Below are positions 7,413-15,959 of a DNA stretch of 57,840 nucleotides, piece after piece. The stretch covers positions 1 through 57,840 of the forward strand of contig CALXOD010000043.1 in assembly GCA_944389925.1 (NCBI GenBank), written 5' to 3'. This stretch comes from an uncultured Victivallaceae bacterium (lineage in GTDB: Bacteria; Verrucomicrobiota; Lentisphaeria; Victivallales; Victivallaceae). Positions within the stretch are counted from its first letter, which is position 1, and each line of letters opens with the position of its first letter. Made by a program: the position numbers and the translations under genes. The notes beneath the pieces are model-generated. The model saw only the letters and a program-made list of their open reading frames with translations, was not told the DNA's origin and ran no database searches.

Positions 7413-9155
7413 ATGAGGTATCACCGTCTTGTTTTCTGCACGCTCACTGCAAGTTTTCTTCTGATATGGCAGAGCGTCGCCTCGGAAGCTTCGCCAATGG
7501 CAGAAGCCGGACGGCTGTTCAAAGAACGCCTCACCGCGGCAGCCGTTACTCCGGAAACCGGAACCGCCACCGCCCCGATCACGCCTCAGGATATCCCGGG
7601 CAGCGTCGTGTTGATCGGTAGCAGCGATGGGCGCGGCAGCGGTTTCCTGTGCCGGTTGTGGGGCGTTCCGGTGATCGTCACCAATGCACACGTATATGCG
7701 CGCATGTATCAATCCACCATAGAAGACGGACGTCAATACCGTTATACCCCCAAAGCCGCGCTGATTTCCCGGAAACGGGACTTGGCCCTGATCGAAGCGG
7801 ACATTCCCACGGACCGACGCCTGTTTGAAATCGCCGAAAACCTTGCCACCACTCCTCTTAAAACGCCGGCCAATGCCTATGGCGACAGCCTTGGCGCCCG
7901 AGTCATCACGGTTCTGAACGGTCAACTTCTCGGTATCGGCCCGGATGAAATCGAAATCTCCGCCGGCATTGTTCCCGGCAATTCCGGAGGCCCGGTGGTC
8001 AATCAGAAAATGGAAATCATCGGCGTCGCCACTTATTTGAAATTACTGAGTGCAGATGCCAATATGCTGGAAGGTACCCGATTCGGTGCACATACGACGC
8101 AAAACAACAGCGGCGTACGCCGGTTTGCCATCCGCATCGACAACCTGGATCCACAGGAATTCGAAATCTTTGATCCGGTACAGCAGCAGAAGGATCTGAA
8201 CGTCTTTCAGTACCTGACAACCGCTAACGCAAACTTTCGGCGTGCCATCAAAAATGAAAAAGGTATGGCGCTCTGGATTGCTTTTCATCGCGTCTATCGC
8301 CGGGTCAATCCATTCTGGAACTACCAGGGCTCCATCCTGTACCTCAACAAGCTGATCGTTCAGGAACAGCGGCTCATGGCCACCGCCTCCAGCCTGCTGA
8401 ATCTTCCGCTGCATATGTTGACCCCTCAGGAAAACCGGATGGTGAATCACCTGTTTCAGCAAATATCCCGCTACCGGCGGGACAATTTCCGCTGCAATGT
8501 CTGCAACGGAAGAGGCGAACTGCCAGATACCAGACTTCAGGATGGCCGGACCTACTCCTACCAGAGCGACAACAGCCGGAAAATCTGCCCCGAATGTTCC
8601 GGGCTGGGACAGGCAAACGTGCCTTATTACAATATTATGCGAACCAGTCCGATCAGCGTCCGCTACCCGAAATTCCGGATCGCCTCGGTTGCCCCCGGCG
8701 TGGATCAGGCCACCACGTTGAAACTCCTGCAGGCGGGTGATGACGCGGCCCCCCTCAACGTCAACGGTATTTTCCAGCTTTACACGCTGCCCGGCAACCA
8801 TGCCTACTATCAGGCGACCAATACATATCTCACATTCGTCGCCCGGCGTCTGAGCGCCATCAACATTCAGTTTCCGGCGGGACAGTCGTTATGGGAAGAA
8901 CTGAAACAGGATCTGATCCAAAAATTCGGAAAGCCGACCGTCGATTTCGATTACGGCACCCTCTTGGGCTACGTGGTCTTCGAGTACCCGGAAGGGGTCA
9001 TCATGCTGACCAATGAAGATCGCGGCATCCGCCTCACGGCCCGGCATTATCTCCTGACCGAACTCGAAATGCGGTTTCTGGAAAATTTGGGAAAAAAACT
9101 TTTCATCCCGCAGAAAAATAACAGCGGAAAACTTGAGCGCAACTTCTTCATGTGA
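7413..9155 (+). CDS. Secreted trypsin-like serine protease with DnaJ-type zinc motif
   Basis: 580 residues from the chosen ATG. A signal peptide covers about 1-24. A trypsin/HtrA-like protease domain (60-245) shows the full triad: H93 (TNAHV), D123 (KRDLALI) and S191 (GNSGGP). A mostly helical middle follows, then two CxxC pairs spaced as in the DnaJ zinc domain: C361/C364 (CNVCNGRG) and C392/C395 (CPECSGLG). The C-terminal 180 residues are unrecognised. A GTG 21 bases upstream would also be open, but the later ATG gives a clean signal peptide. No PDZ domain is seen. It lies six bases before nfeD. Periplasmic or membrane-associated quality control is an inference from context. Confidence 0.85.
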   Translation: MRYHRLVFCTLTASFLLIWQSVASEASPMAEAGRLFKERLTAAAVTPETGTATAPITPQDIPGSVVLIGSSDGRGSGFLCRLWGVPVIVTNAHVYARMYQSTIEDGRQYRYTPKAALISRKRDLALIEADIPTDRRLFEIAENLATTPLKTPANAYGDSLGARVITVLNGQLLGIGPDEIEISAGIVPGNSGGPVVNQKMEIIGVATYLKLLSADANMLEGTRFGAHTTQNNSGVRRFAIRIDNLDPQEFEIFDPVQQQKDLNVFQYLTTANANFRRAIKNEKGMALWIAFHRVYRRVNPFWNYQGSILYLNKLIVQEQRLMATASSLLNLPLHMLTPQENRMVNHLFQQISRYRRDNFRCNVCNGRGELPDTRLQDGRTYSYQSDNSRKICPECSGLGQANVPYYNIMRTSPISVRYPKFRIASVAPGVDQATTLKLLQAGDDAAPLNVNGIFQLYTLPGNHAYYQATNTYLTFVARRLSAINIQFPAGQSLWEELKQDLIQKFGKPTVDFDYGTLLGYVVFEYPEGVIMLTNEDRGIRLTARHYLLTELEMRFLENLGKKLFIPQKNNSGKLERNFFM

Positions 9156-9161
9156 GGTGCT

Positions 9162-10754
9162 ATGAAACGACTGATGACAGGCTGGCTGACGATTTTGCTA
9201 CTGCTGGTGGCAGCGGCAACGGCAAAATGCGTGACGCCCGGCGCCGGAGAAACGGCGGATCGCCGGCTCTTCACCTCCGGGGATGGTGACGGAACCGTTT
9301 ATTACGTTCCGCAATTCACGGAATTCAAAGAGGTATCCGAGGCGGATCTGCTGTTTCTGCGCAAGGTGCTCAAACGCGCCCGGCAAGAAGGGGTTCGCGC
9401 CGTGATTTTTGAACTTGATACTCCGGGCGGCAGGGTGGATGTGGCATTGCGCTATCTGTCCGTTTTCGCAAAATCCGAGGTCCCGGTGGTGGCTCACCTC
9501 AACCCGCAGGGGATTTCCGCCGGCATGATCATTGCACTGGCTGCAGATCGGATTGCCATCGACCACCACGGCGTCATCGGCGACGCCATGCCGCTGGCGG
9601 TCACTCCGGGAGGCACGCGCCCGATCACGGCCCCACCGGATAAAACGCCGCCGGCCACATCCGAATCGGATAAATCCGAAAAACCGGCAGACAAACCGGA
9701 AAAACAACCGAAACCCGCTTCTCCTTCCACCTGGGAACCGCTGCTGGAAGAGATTCGGAAACTGCGCAAAGACGATTCGCGACAGCCACTCACCAACGAA
9801 GAAAGACGGCTGGCAGATCAGAAATTCCTGACCGTCTTCTTTAAAGTGCTGCAAGTGCTGGCAGAAAAAAACGACCGTCCGGTCAAAGTCATCCGCGCCA
9901 CCGCCGATCCCTATACGGTGCTCACCGTCAAAGACGACGGCATTCAGCATGACGGCCGCGCACCGCTGACACTGTCCGCGACGGAAGCACAGAAACTGGG
10001 AGTCGTCGATTACGTTGTCCGCGGTCGCAACGACATCCTGGCGGAGATCGGCCTGCCCAATGCCCGGATTGAAGAAATACGCCCAAGTTCCACAGATCAG
10101 ATATTTTCGTTTCTGGCCCATCCGACGGTGGCGGGCATATTGGTCATGCTGGGATTGGTCGGACTTTTCGTGGAGGTAAAAACCCCCGGGTTCGGGGTGC
10201 CGGGCATTCTCGGAATCTGTGCAGTAGTCCTGTATTTCATCGGACAGATCGCGGTAGGAGCGTCAGAATGGGGACCGATGGTGATCTTCTTCATCGGCGT
10301 GGTGTTGCTGGCGCTGGAAATCTTTCTGATTCCCGGCTTCGGCCTGGTCGGAGTGCTGGGCGGAGTCTGCGTACTGGGCTCCATGGTGGCTGCGTTCGGC
10401 TTTGACAACCTAGAAACGGCCGTTCAGGTAGTTGGAGGCGGCCTGATTGCCGCCCTGCTGATCATCACGGTGCTGGTGATGTATGTATTGCCAAAAACTG
10501 CACTGTTCCGGCGATTTGCACTGGCGGAGGCAGTCGGCCGTGACGGCGGGGAAGAGGCCGCCCAGGCGGAAGCGTTGGTAGGTCAGGAAGCGGGGACTGT
10601 GGGGAAAGCCATTTCGCCTCTGCGACCGTCCGGAACGGTAGAACTGGACGGGAAGCGTTTTGATGCAGTCACCGAAGGGGATTTCATCGATGCCGGCTGC
10701 GAGGTACAGGTCGTCGGGAAACGTAATTTCCAACTGATTGTTCGTAAAATCTGA
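9162..10754 (+). CDS. nfeD: Long-form NfeD, membrane-bound ClpP-class serine protease
   Basis: 530 residues. A signal or anchor helix occupies 5-20. A ClpP-class protease domain follows, with the probable nucleophile S119 in GISAGM and a probable general-base lysine near K221. It is interrupted by a lysine/proline-rich insert at about 155-190. Several transmembrane helices span 315-445, and a small OB-fold NfeD domain fills about 465-530. Long NfeD proteases are known to be encoded next to flotillin-like partners and to cleave hydrophobic segments of membrane proteins. Here two floA genes follow directly, matching that pairing. The ATG is six bases from the preceding stop, after GAGG. Confidence 0.92.
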   Translation: MKRLMTGWLTILLLLVAAATAKCVTPGAGETADRRLFTSGDGDGTVYYVPQFTEFKEVSEADLLFLRKVLKRARQEGVRAVIFELDTPGGRVDVALRYLSVFAKSEVPVVAHLNPQGISAGMIIALAADRIAIDHHGVIGDAMPLAVTPGGTRPITAPPDKTPPATSESDKSEKPADKPEKQPKPASPSTWEPLLEEIRKLRKDDSRQPLTNEERRLADQKFLTVFFKVLQVLAEKNDRPVKVIRATADPYTVLTVKDDGIQHDGRAPLTLSATEAQKLGVVDYVVRGRNDILAEIGLPNARIEEIRPSSTDQIFSFLAHPTVAGILVMLGLVGLFVEVKTPGFGVPGILGICAVVLYFIGQIAVGASEWGPMVIFFIGVVLLALEIFLIPGFGLVGVLGGVCVLGSMVAAFGFDNLETAVQVVGGGLIAALLIITVLVMYVLPKTALFRRFALAEAVGRDGGEEAAQAEALVGQEAGTVGKAISPLRPSGTVELDGKRFDAVTEGDFIDAGCEVQVVGKRNFQLIVRKI

Positions 10755-10799
10755 TTTCAAGATCCCGAAACAACATTTTTAACAGAAAGGATTGTATTC

Positions 10800-11702
10800 A
10801 TGGGATGGGGGTTGTGGAGTTTCATCCTGCTGGGACTGGCGGCACTGGGGCTGCTGTGGCTGTTTCTGGTCGTCATTCCCGTCCGTCACTGGGTAGCGGC
10901 GCTCTGTTCCGGAGTGCCCGTCGGTATCTTCACGTTGATCGGGATGCGGCTGCGCCAGGTGCCGCCACACCTGATTGTCGATGCCATGATTCAGGCTCAT
11001 AAAGCTGGCATCGGGCTCTCTACGGACGTGCTGGAAGCGCATTTTCTCGCCGGCGGCAATGTCATGCGTGTGGTGGCGGCACTGGTAGCCGCGGACAAGG
11101 CCAATATCGCACTCTCCATCCAGCGGGCAACCGCCATCGACCTGGCCGGTCGTAATGTCCTCGAAGCCGTCAAAATGTCGGTCAATCCCAAAGTGATTGA
11201 AACTCCGGAAGTCACCGCCATGGCCAAGGACGGCATTCAAGTCAAAGCCATCGCCCGGGTTACGGTACGGGCCAATATCGACCGATTGATCGGCGGCGCC
11301 GGAGAGCAAACCATTCTGGCCCGTGTCGGAGAAGGCATCGTCACCACCATCGGCTCGGCCACCAGCCACAAGCAGATCCTGGAAAACCCCGACATGATTT
11401 CGAAGACCGTACTGAAAAAGGGCCTGGATTCCGGTACCGCCTTTGAAATTCTCTCCATCGATATCGCCGACGTGAATATCGGCAAAAACATCGGTGCCCA
11501 GCTTCAGACTGACCAGGCCAACGCCGATAAAAACATCGCCCAGGCAAAAGCCGAGGAGCGCCGCGCCATGGCCGTCGCCCAGGAACAGGAAATGCTCGCA
11601 CGGATCGGAGAAATGCGCGCAAAACTGGTCGCGATGGAAGCGCAGGTCCCGCTGGCCATCGCTCAGGCCTTCCGCAGCCCGGATCTCAAAATGGGCAACT
11701 GA
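10800..11702 (+). CDS. floA: Flotillin-like protein FloA, copy 1 (short C-terminus)
   Basis: 300 residues of the FloA (UPF0365) family, the bacterial flotillin-like scaffold of membrane microdomains. An N-terminal membrane hairpin covers about 5-45. The conserved body follows (VGMRLRxVPP-type motif, HFLAGGNV, a Rossmann-free SPFH region and a helical Ala/Glu-rich stretch). It is closely similar along its whole length to the next gene, so the pair is a tandem duplication. This copy stops near KMGN and lacks the final MDYYRMKN-type tail of the next copy and of typical FloA. The start follows AAAGGA with an 8-base spacer. Confidence 0.93.
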   Translation: MGWGLWSFILLGLAALGLLWLFLVVIPVRHWVAALCSGVPVGIFTLIGMRLRQVPPHLIVDAMIQAHKAGIGLSTDVLEAHFLAGGNVMRVVAALVAADKANIALSIQRATAIDLAGRNVLEAVKMSVNPKVIETPEVTAMAKDGIQVKAIARVTVRANIDRLIGGAGEQTILARVGEGIVTTIGSATSHKQILENPDMISKTVLKKGLDSGTAFEILSIDIADVNIGKNIGAQLQTDQANADKNIAQAKAEERRAMAVAQEQEMLARIGEMRAKLVAMEAQVPLAIAQAFRSPDLKMGN

Positions 11703-11736
11703 ATAACCCTGTAACCCGAAAAGGATTCACATACTT

Positions 11737-12717
11737 ATGGCTGGCATGGTTGGAATTATTGCGCTGCTGGTAGTGCTGGCGGCGGTCTTCGTAATATTTG
11801 TGGTAGTCATCCCGATTCCACTGTGGATCGCGGCAATTTTCTCCGGAGTCCGGGTCAGTGTCTTCGGGCTGGTGGGCATGCGGTTACGCCGCGTCCCGCC
11901 GCAGGTGATTCTCTCTGCCTTGATTCAGGCGCGCAAAGCCGGATTGGAAGGAATCAGCTCCAACGCGCTGGAAGCACATTATCTGGCCGGAGGAAATGTC
12001 TTCCGCGTTATTTTTGCACTGGTGGCGGCGGACAAGGCGGGGATTCCGCTGACGTTGCAGCGAGCCACTGCCATCGACCTGGCCGGACGCGATGTGCTTG
12101 AAGCCGTCAAAATGTCGGTCAATCCCAAAGTCATTGAAACCCCGGTGGTGGCCGCTGTAGCGCAAGACGGTATTCAGCTGCAGGCAGTTGCCCGGGTCAC
12201 GGTCCGGGCCAACATCGACCGGCTGGTCGGAGGTGCTGGCGAGGAAACGGTTCTCGCCCGCATTGGGGAAGGGATCGTCACCACCATCGGTTCCGCAACC
12301 AGCCACAAGCTGGTATTGGAAAATCCTGACATGATCTCCAAAACCGTATTGAAGAAAGGTCTGGATTCCGGTACCGCCTTTGAGATTCTCTCCATCGACA
12401 TCGCCGACGTCGACGTTGGCAAAAATATCGGAGCCGAACTTCAAATGACCCAGGCAAATGCCGATAAGGACATCGCGCAGGCGAAAGCCGAAGAACGCCG
12501 TGCCATGGCCATCGCGCTCGAGCAGGAAATGAAGGCCAAGATCCGCCAGATGGAAGCCGACCTGGTTGCGGCTGAAGCGGAAGTTCCGCAGGCGATCTCT
12601 GAAGCGCTCGCTTCCGGCCGCCTTGGCATCATGGATTACTACCGGATGAAAAACGTGATGGCTGATACCGACATGCGCCATGCCATCGCCAAACCGGCTG
12701 CCGCCGCCGCAGAATAA
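11737..12717 (+). CDS. floA: Flotillin-like protein FloA, copy 2
   Basis: 326 residues, usual FloA length. An N-terminal hydrophobic segment (5-40) precedes the flotillin-like core, which contains long stretches nearly identical to copy 1 (such as [13 protein letters not shown] and [17 protein letters not shown]). The complete C-terminal tail with MDYYRMKN is present, ending in an alanine-rich run. FloA proteins form oligomers at the cytoplasmic membrane and recruit partners such as NfeD. It lies 34 bases after copy 1 and 12 bases before the small membrane protein. Two paralogues could form mixed oligomers; that is inference. Confidence 0.94.
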   Translation: MAGMVGIIALLVVLAAVFVIFVVVIPIPLWIAAIFSGVRVSVFGLVGMRLRRVPPQVILSALIQARKAGLEGISSNALEAHYLAGGNVFRVIFALVAADKAGIPLTLQRATAIDLAGRDVLEAVKMSVNPKVIETPVVAAVAQDGIQLQAVARVTVRANIDRLVGGAGEETVLARIGEGIVTTIGSATSHKLVLENPDMISKTVLKKGLDSGTAFEILSIDIADVDVGKNIGAELQMTQANADKDIAQAKAEERRAMAIALEQEMKAKIRQMEADLVAAEAEVPQAISEALASGRLGIMDYYRMKNVMADTDMRHAIAKPAAAAAE

Positions 12718-12729
12718 CGGGAGCTTCTG

Positions 12730-13242
12730 ATGAGCGATTTCTGGGAAGTTCTGATCAGTTTCGCCGTCATGGCGGTTCTTGCCGGCAGCGAATACTGGCT
12801 GAAAAAAAGAAAAGAACGTCAGGAACACGATGAATACTGGGCGAAGAAAAGCCGGAGACGCCGGGAAAATGCGGAACGGAACTCTCAACGGGCTTCCCGC
12901 TCCGCGCCGGTAACCCCCGATTTCTTCGAACCGGGCCCTCCGGCGGAGGAAGCATTTCCGCCCCGCAATGGTTCTTTACCGGAAACGGGCTGGGAAACAT
13001 CCGCCTGGATGGAAGAAGAGGAAGAAACTCCGGCAGTCCTGCCATCCACCGAGGGAAACGTTTCCGTTCCGAACACTGCAGCGGCGGTCGAAACGATCCC
13101 CGCGGCTCCTATGTCTTCTCCGCCACGCCCCGGAAAAGCGGAAATCCCGCACCCCTATGTGACTCTGCTGCGCCGTAACAGCCGGACTGCTGTGGTCATG
13201 ATGGAAATACTCTCTCCCCCCAAGGCGTTGCGCAAGCAATAG
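12730..13242 (+). CDS. Small membrane-anchored protein of the nfeD-floA operon
   Basis: 170 residues, family not recognised. A single N-terminal hydrophobic helix (about 5-25) is followed by a strongly basic stretch (KKRKERQ, SRRRRENAERN). A low-complexity acidic and proline-rich middle comes next, then a short ordered C-terminus at about 140-170. This suggests a cytoplasmic tail on a single membrane anchor. It is the last gene of the unit: 12 bases after floA copy 2, with a terminator following its stop. Position suggests a partner of the flotillin module, but no function can be assigned from sequence. Confidence 0.8.
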   Translation: MSDFWEVLISFAVMAVLAGSEYWLKKRKERQEHDEYWAKKSRRRRENAERNSQRASRSAPVTPDFFEPGPPAEEAFPPRNGSLPETGWETSAWMEEEEETPAVLPSTEGNVSVPNTAAAVETIPAAPMSSPPRPGKAEIPHPYVTLLRRNSRTAVVMMEILSPPKALRKQ

Positions 13243-13256
13243 TCCGAATTTTTCCG

Positions 13257-13298
13257 AAGCCGCTGTGCCTGTTACAGGAATGCACAGCGGCTTTTTTT
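13257..13298 (+). terminator. Rho-independent terminator after the nfeD-floA unit
   Basis: A perfect 12-bp stem (AAGCCGCTGTGC with GCACAGCGGCTT) with a 13-base loop runs directly into a run of seven T. It ends the rightward unit and separates it from the convergent kinase gene. Confidence 0.92.
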
Positions 13299-13337
13299 AT
13301 CTTCACCGTACCGGCAAGAACGGGTGCCACGGGAAAA

Positions 13338-15947
13338 TCACTCCGCTTCCTCTGTCAGCATCGTTTCCAGTTCACTGCGAGCTTCGGGCTGTGCACTTTG
13401 TGGCAGCTCGGCCACGCAACGGAAACCAATATCATTTTCACTGTCCCCGGAGCTGCCGATGGACCAGCAACGTGCCTGGCCGGCCCCGGTCAGGTAGGAA
13501 CCGCCCATCACACTGTAAATGTCTCCATCCATATCCGGATTGCGGACAAACTCACGCACATTTCCCGCCAGGTCCTCCACGCCGTAACTGGATCGATCCA
13601 GCGGAAATGTTCCCGGTGGCGCCCCCACCGGATAGGAGGCACGCTTCGGATGTTCGCTCAGCAGAGCGGCATCCTTTCGGAAATCATCCCCCCAGACATA
13701 GGAACGGGCATCAGCGCCCCGCCCGGCCTTTTCCCATTCCAGAACGGTCGGCAGGCGATAGGTCAATCCGGTTTTCCGACTGAGATAACGGCAGTAGGCC
13801 TCTGCCGCTTTTCCGGTAATGCCGACCACCGGCAGATCCTCCCGGAAGGGAGGCAGCAACCTGCCTTCCGCATCCCACAAATCATACGCTTTCCGGTCGG
13901 GGGCGGTAAAGCGTCCCATATAGGCCGCCTTTTGCTCCGGATGCCGCAGTTGCTTCCAGAACTCCAGATATTGCCCGAACGTCACCTCATGCCGGTCAAT
14001 CAGAAACGCCGGCAACGTCACCTGCCGTGCCAGAGAAGAACCCAAAGCATCGCTATAGTGGAATTCTCCTCCGGGAACCAGAATCATTCCTTCCGGAATT
14101 TCCGGAATCGCCGTGATCTCCACACACGCCTCTCCCGCCGGCGCCAGAATAACCGGGAAATACACCGGCGGACGCCGCGGCGCTTCTATTCTGATCAGAT
14201 AGCTCCCGGAATGCAGGTGCTCCAATCGCGCATTCGGCTCCACTTCTTCCCAATCCTCTCTCTCATCAGGGGACGCCATTTCGTCCTGACGCAGATAAAC
14301 CCGGACGTTTTCCGGAAGTTCCAACTGCAGAATACTCTCATCCTCCTCCACCCGCCGTACCAGCTCCGCCAGCTCGCCATTATGCCGGAATAAATCCGGA
14401 AGCAACGCCTTCCAGCGGGAATTCAGCTGACGCAGCAACGACCGGAGCATGCGATCATTTCCGGAGGTAATACAGAATTTGACCTGCCGAAACATCGTGT
14501 CCGCCAGAATTCTCACCATCTCTTCCCGCATCGATTCGCTGCGCACACCGCGGTATTCAATCGCCGACAAACTCTCAATGGCAGCACTGCAATAACTGAA
14601 AAATTCCATTGTCTGCCGGGAGAGTTCATTATCCAGATCCATCCGCCGCTTCCCTGCCGCAGGAGACCCCAGACCGGTATCGTGTTGCAGCTGCCGGGAA
14701 GTACGCAACGCCAGATTGTAATAGGCCTCCGCCTGGGACACATTATAACGAACCACCTGCATCAGAGAACTGGTCTGAATATATTCGGAAATCCGATTGA
14801 CCAGATATACTCCCCCCACGGACAACAAAGCAGCCAGCAACGTGACCGGCACCAGCGGCCGTCGAAGACATAATTTCAACAGCCGGTAGAACCAGCTCGG
14901 CGAATAAGCTTCCACCGGATATTTATCCAGATAGTTACGCACCTCTCGAATCAGACTCTGCACATCGGGATAACGGTTTTCACGCCGGCGACTCATTGCC
15001 TTGAGGGTAATGGCCTCCAGTTCCCGTGGAATTCCCAGCAGCGGCGCCCGACGCCGGGGCCGGACCAGCCGCCCTGCCACCACGTCCCGCAATAATGCCT
15101 CAGTCGGCTTGCTGCTGTCATACGGCGCCGGTTCCAACGTCAGCATGGAATAGAGAATGGCCCCCAGGCAATACACATCGGTCCGCTCGTCAATCTCATC
15201 ATTCCGTCCAGTCGCCTGTTCCGGAGCCATATAGGCGGGAGTTCCGCTGATCAGCGGCCCCTGCCCCGCCCGCGGCGGCTCGGGAGCAAGCGCGCCGTCC
15301 AGTTCCAGAGACATTTTTTTCCCATTCACCGACTGATCTTTCTCCTGGCGATAGGTGGCCAGTCCCCAGTCCAGAATCAGAACTTCTCCATAATCTCCGA
15401 GCATAATGTTGCCCGGTTTGAGGTCGCGATGGATGATGCCGCGGCGATGGGCGAATGCCACCCCTTGACAAACAGAGATGAAAATTTCCATCCTTCGCTG
15501 CAAGGAATAACGCCGTTGATAATCCGCCTGATTCTCCGCCAATTTCCGAATGACGGAACGCAGGGTTTCCCCTTCCACCCGCCGCATGGTAAAATAGACA
15601 CCGACATCACGGAAAATTCCGATACGATGCACCGGCACAATATTCGGATGGTCGATCTGCGCCGTGGTGCGGGCTTCCCGGATAAAACTCTCGATATGCC
15701 GCATCTGATTGCGGAATTCCGGGCGCAATACTTTCAGTGCCACTTCACGATTCAAGCCCGGTTCCTGAGCCGAAAAAACCGCTCCCAGCCCTCCCATGCC
15801 AATGGCGGAAAGACCGGAATAATCCTTGATGTCATCGCCTTGCGGCAACTCCAGCAAGGCCCGCAATTCCTCCGGCGACAGCTTCGCCTCTCCGGGAGAA
15901 CCGTAGATAATGGTACGATCCTCGTCGGAAATCTCACGGGAGTTCAT
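13338..15947 (-). CDS. Ser/Thr protein kinase fused to an FGE/SUMF1-type domain
   Basis: 869 residues. An N-terminal PknB-type kinase domain (about 45-345) has the glycine loop GMGGLG at 50-55, catalytic K72, HRDLKPGN at 173-180 and DWG (D193) in place of DFG. One transmembrane helix lies near 364-384. A helical linker follows (about 390-600), then an FGE-sulfatase/SUMF1-type domain at about 620-848 (ILVPGGEF, NVREFV, GGSYL, GFRC). Both cysteines of catalytic formylglycine-generating enzymes are absent: positions 820 and 825 are Thr and Ala. The outer domain is therefore probably a binding module. Topology suggests kinase inside and FGE-like domain outside. It is the last gene of a leftward operon, 12 bases after the coiled-coil gene. 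Confidence 0.92.
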   Translation of the reverse strand: MNSREISDEDRTIIYGSPGEAKLSPEELRALLELPQGDDIKDYSGLSAIGMGGLGAVFSAQEPGLNREVALKVLRPEFRNQMRHIESFIREARTTAQIDHPNIVPVHRIGIFRDVGVYFTMRRVEGETLRSVIRKLAENQADYQRRYSLQRRMEIFISVCQGVAFAHRRGIIHRDLKPGNIMLGDYGEVLILDWGLATYRQEKDQSVNGKKMSLELDGALAPEPPRAGQGPLISGTPAYMAPEQATGRNDEIDERTDVYCLGAILYSMLTLEPAPYDSSKPTEALLRDVVAGRLVRPRRRAPLLGIPRELEAITLKAMSRRRENRYPDVQSLIREVRNYLDKYPVEAYSPSWFYRLLKLCLRRPLVPVTLLAALLSVGGVYLVNRISEYIQTSSLMQVVRYNVSQAEAYYNLALRTSRQLQHDTGLGSPAAGKRRMDLDNELSRQTMEFFSYCSAAIESLSAIEYRGVRSESMREEMVRILADTMFRQVKFCITSGNDRMLRSLLRQLNSRWKALLPDLFRHNGELAELVRRVEEDESILQLELPENVRVYLRQDEMASPDEREDWEEVEPNARLEHLHSGSYLIRIEAPRRPPVYFPVILAPAGEACVEITAIPEIPEGMILVPGGEFHYSDALGSSLARQVTLPAFLIDRHEVTFGQYLEFWKQLRHPEQKAAYMGRFTAPDRKAYDLWDAEGRLLPPFREDLPVVGITGKAAEAYCRYLSRKTGLTYRLPTVLEWEKAGRGADARSYVWGDDFRKDAALLSEHPKRASYPVGAPPGTFPLDRSSYGVEDLAGNVREFVRNPDMDGDIYSVMGGSYLTGAGQARCWSIGSSGDSENDIGFRCVAELPQSAQPEARSELETMLTEEAE

Positions 15948-15959
15948 AATCGGCTCCGT

